A stretch of DNA of 64,000 nt from the NCBI RefSeq assembly GCF_030936135.1, contig NC_082604.1, positions 1,924,501 to 1,988,500 on the forward strand, read 5' to 3'. Positions 61,531 through 64,000 of the stretch are shown here, one piece after another (positions within the stretch are counted from its first letter, which is position 1; each line of letters opens with the position of its first letter). The notes beneath the pieces were generated by a model that saw only the letters and a program-made list of their open reading frames with translations, ran no database searches and was not told where the DNA came from. A program made the translations under genes and the position numbers. Origin of the DNA: Gavia stellata. Taxonomy: Eukaryota; Chordata; Aves; Gaviiformes; Gaviidae.

Positions 61531-61928
61531 AAGAAAAAACAAACTTCTTTTTATTTTATTTTTCACTTTTTGAAAGCATTTTACACAGGTTTTGATCTTC
61601 AGAATACCTTGGAATCAGTAGAAAAAACTAACTGAACAGTTTGTCTTTACAATAGAAACCTTTCAGGAGTCAAAATTGAGACTAAAAAAATACATGCAAA
61701 ACATACTCCTTTCAAAACACAACTTGAAACAAAGCACCGAACTACACAAATATGCAGAATGAAACAGCATTGAACATCACAGAAGTAGTCTTCATAAAAG
61801 GTGTAAAAGTCACCTATTCACTAGGCACTGTTCACTTGTTTAAACAGAAGAGACAATAAAAATATTGTCCACAAACTTGCAATTTCAACTCAAAGGCTGT
61901 AGCTAGAAATTCCTCTACGTGTCATGCT
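61530..61928 (-). other. TRA2B: TRA2B 3' UTR (proximal form)
   Basis: A/U-rich tail following the TAA stop at 61,929. The extent is inferred from the tandem poly(A) signals at 61,550-61,560. Longer forms are possible. Confidence 0.65.
61550..61560 (-). terminator. TRA2B: Poly(A) signals of TRA2B (two overlapping)
   Basis: TTTATT at 61,550-61,555 and 61,555-61,560 on the plus strand gives two AATAAA hexamers on the minus strand, ~370 bases past the TRA2B stop. Cleavage is expected near 61,525-61,540. Confidence 0.65.
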
Positions 61929-61939
61929 TTAATAGCGAC
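61929..61939 (-). CDS. TRA2B: TRA2B last coding exon segment
   Basis: Eleven coding bases after a ctttcag acceptor complete Arg-Arg-Tyr and the TAA stop. The mammalian protein also ends SPRRY. Confidence 0.93.
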
Positions 61940-63632
61940 CTGAAAGAAAAAACAAGAGGCAGATGCTATTAGATCTCCAAGGATTGACAGATTTTTAAGA
62001 GTTCTGCCTAAATTCACTGCCACCCCTCAAATTCACAATGAGTTCGAGAGCCTTATGATCTGTCCCAGACCAGTCAGCACAGTTCCTTTGGGTAGAAACC
62101 CCCCGATCCCCATCCTCTGCCTGGGGCACGACGAGAATTCACACAGTAACTGTTTGGTGGCGGCTTCCCTGCCTATCGGTAAAAGCAGTTTTCATTTGGA
62201 CGCAAAGGGTAAACATGAGAACACGACCTATTCATTCACTCTCTATCCACTACAGAGGGAGTATGCTAGGAATGCTATTGTGTTTTATTACATTTCTGCC
62301 ATCAAAACGCAGCTTTATCTTCCATGCAAATAAGCAATTCAGAAAAAAAGCACCTCGGATGAAGTTAACCTCCTCTTCAACAAGTTATGTTGGGAAATTT
62401 AGTTTCAGTGTTAGAACGTGCAAGGCATGGGAGTTCGGCCTTGCTGTCCTAGAGGTAACCAAACCATCAGCGTACTACAAACTCCTGTTTTAACAGGGTT
62501 CCGGAGAAAGAAATGGTACCTCAGACATTTTAACAAGTGGTATTTCCCAGTTTGTTTTTTGTTTTTTTTTTTTTTTTTGCAAACTAAATATTTGCTCTGT
62601 CCTCAAGGTTGCCAGTTGCTCAATGAAACATTGAAGGGAACTGTGGTTCCAAGAAAATAACCACACTGAACTCGAATAATCTTTACGGATGCAAAACCTC
62701 AAAAGAAGTTGTTCAGGCAAAGCGGGAATTTGCTTTTGATATGGGAACTCTAAGACTACTTACGAGGTGAATAGGATCGAGATCTGGATCGAGATCTGTA
62801 GCCCCCTCGGCTGTAGTACGGGGATGGTGATCTCCTCCTGTGAAAGAGGGCAACAGAAACAATCCCTTCGTCAGAGCCTGTGGCAGCAGAGTTATGCGGA
62901 TACCTCTAACCCAACCTGGTATCAAGAGCGTACTTGGGAAAGCTAGCGAGTGTATAAATAGCTGATCAACATTTCTACTGGATAACAAAGCAAAGATCTG
63001 AATTTTCTTAATACTCTTCTCATTACTGGGGCAGAGCAGTATTACTTTGGACTCATAAAAGAAACAGAAGCTCTCTGGCATTCACAATTTGACTACCTGC
63101 TCAAGGCAAGAGCATCCCAACAAGCAGTGTAAGCCAAATCACACCTTAACTTTGAATCAGAGTTATTTGTTCCGAGATGAAGAGTTGATTTGAGTAGCAG
63201 TCACTGCTACAACCACCCCACCTCCAAACCAGGCACTCCCAAGTTTTGCGCTTCCTTGTCTAGTTCCACTCATCTCCTAATCAAAAAAAATCCCCAAACA
63301 TTCAGGACATTAACTTCTTGGCATAAATCACAAGTTTTTCCTGTGCAAAGCTGCACTAACCTGTCCCTGTGCTAACCTCGCCCCTGTACACACCGATGAG
63401 GGAACCTTTGAAATTAATTGCTCTACTCACTGAAGAGCTGCCAGTGCTCAGCATCCGCCCCGTTTCTTTTAATGTGTTTAAAAATATCCTAGACTTATTC
63501 ATAGAATACTCAAAAAATACTATGTATATTTCCACTGTTGCCCAGATGCTGAAAGCTTTCCTCTCATACCTGTAAAACTGATCCCTGTCTTGAACAGCTC
63601 TCCATCCTCCTCCTCCGCCGCCACCACCCCCT
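61929..63632 (-). CDS. TRA2B: TRA2B (transformer-2 beta), C-terminal part, 5' end beyond window
   Basis: Nuclear SR-like splicing activator with an RRM between two RS domains. Only the last three coding exons are present: 63570-63632, 62764-62837 and 61929-61939. They read R, nine Gly, [12 protein letters not shown], then [20 protein letters not shown], then SYSPRRY and stop. This is the glycine hinge after the RRM and the second RS domain, almost identical to mammalian TRA2B. Phases join (2/2, then 1/1). The RRM, first RS domain and promoter lie beyond position 64,000. The last 368 bases of the window are intron. TRA2B and IGF2BP2 are in tandem on the minus strand with TRA2B upstream. Confidence 0.95.
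62764..62837 (-). CDS. TRA2B: TRA2B penultimate coding exon, RS2 domain
   Basis: 74 bp. [20 protein letters not shown] followed by SYSP. The acceptor is ttcacag and the donor gtaagt. Ser-Arg repeats are phosphorylation targets of SR kinases in this family. Confidence 0.95.
63570..63632 (-). CDS. TRA2B: TRA2B Gly-rich hinge exon
   Basis: 63 bp encoding nine consecutive glycines, then [12 protein letters not shown]. The acceptor is attcacag and the donor gtatga. Confidence 0.94.
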
Positions 63633-64000
63633 CTGTGAATACAAAAGCAGAATGACTTTTGAAAATTTAAAAAATAGACAAAAAGTTCATTGTACAAGCA
63701 AAAAGCAACATCAAGCACAAGCAAATGATGCGAAGACAAGAACACGTTGGTTCCTACACTGGATAATGCTAAATTACCTCATTGAATTAATTTTCATGTA
63801 TTCTTGGAATGAGTTGGCTAAACTCTGTGTCAAGGAGCAGTTAGAGGACTCATGTTCCAGCTAACCAATATTGTATTTTACGATGTCATACTCTCCAACG
63901 AGCAGCAAATTTAAGATTGGTACATAGCCTTTGCTTCTAAAGACCATTTCTGTTCTCTCATGCTTACCCACTCGAGGCAAGCAATTTTATTTATTTCTTT
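63633..64000 (-). other. TRA2B: TRA2B intron, cut by window edge
   Basis: A/T-rich sequence upstream of the hinge exon. The preceding Asp/Arg/Tyr-rich exon is not within the window. Confidence 0.7.

Overview
The window is vertebrate nuclear DNA and almost certainly from a bird. The genes are compact and split by GT-AG introns, CpG-island promoters are present, and the only recognisable interspersed repeats are CR1 LINEs with the typical 3' tail (attctgtg-type end). Three orthologous genes appear in an order that matches human 3q27: SENP2 (+ strand), IGF2BP2 (- strand) and the 3' end of TRA2B (- strand). The species cannot be named from the sequence alone.

Layout. 1-721 is a 42-bp minisatellite with 17 full units, and the window opens inside it. 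1.2-2.5 kb is the CpG-island promoter of SENP2, with YY1, NRF1, CCAAT and GC-box motifs. 2,110-23,051 holds the complete SENP2 CDS in 17 exons (574 codons), with a poly(A) signal at 23,665; intron 5 carries a ~1-kb CR1 LINE. 23.7-27.0 kb is the tail-to-tail interval between SENP2 and IGF2BP2, and it contains an unexplained exon-like open frame at 23,799-23,959. 28,190-53,548 (minus) holds the complete IGF2BP2 CDS in 16 exons (599 codons), whose promoter and first exon lie in a very GC-rich island at ~52-54.3 kb. 54.3-61.5 kb is intergenic, with no gene recognised. 61.5-64 kb (minus) holds the last three coding exons and 3' UTR of TRA2B, which runs off the right edge.

Both full-length gene models were built exon by exon. 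Every junction has GT/AG ends and phases that match, and the totals come to 1,725 nt (SENP2) and 1,800 nt (IGF2BP2) including stops. The catalytic triad of SENP2 and all four KH-domain GxxG loops of IGF2BP2 are intact.

Functionally the genes are neighbours, not an operon. SENP2 is a nuclear SUMO protease, IGF2BP2 an mRNA-binding translation and stability factor, and TRA2B an SR-like splicing regulator. I found no microbial-type system, CRISPR array or tRNA. The observations most worth a second look are the orphan open frame downstream of SENP2, the length-uniform in-frame minisatellite, the replacement of one IGF2BP2 phospho-serine by proline, and the G-run block next to IGF2BP2 exon 1.
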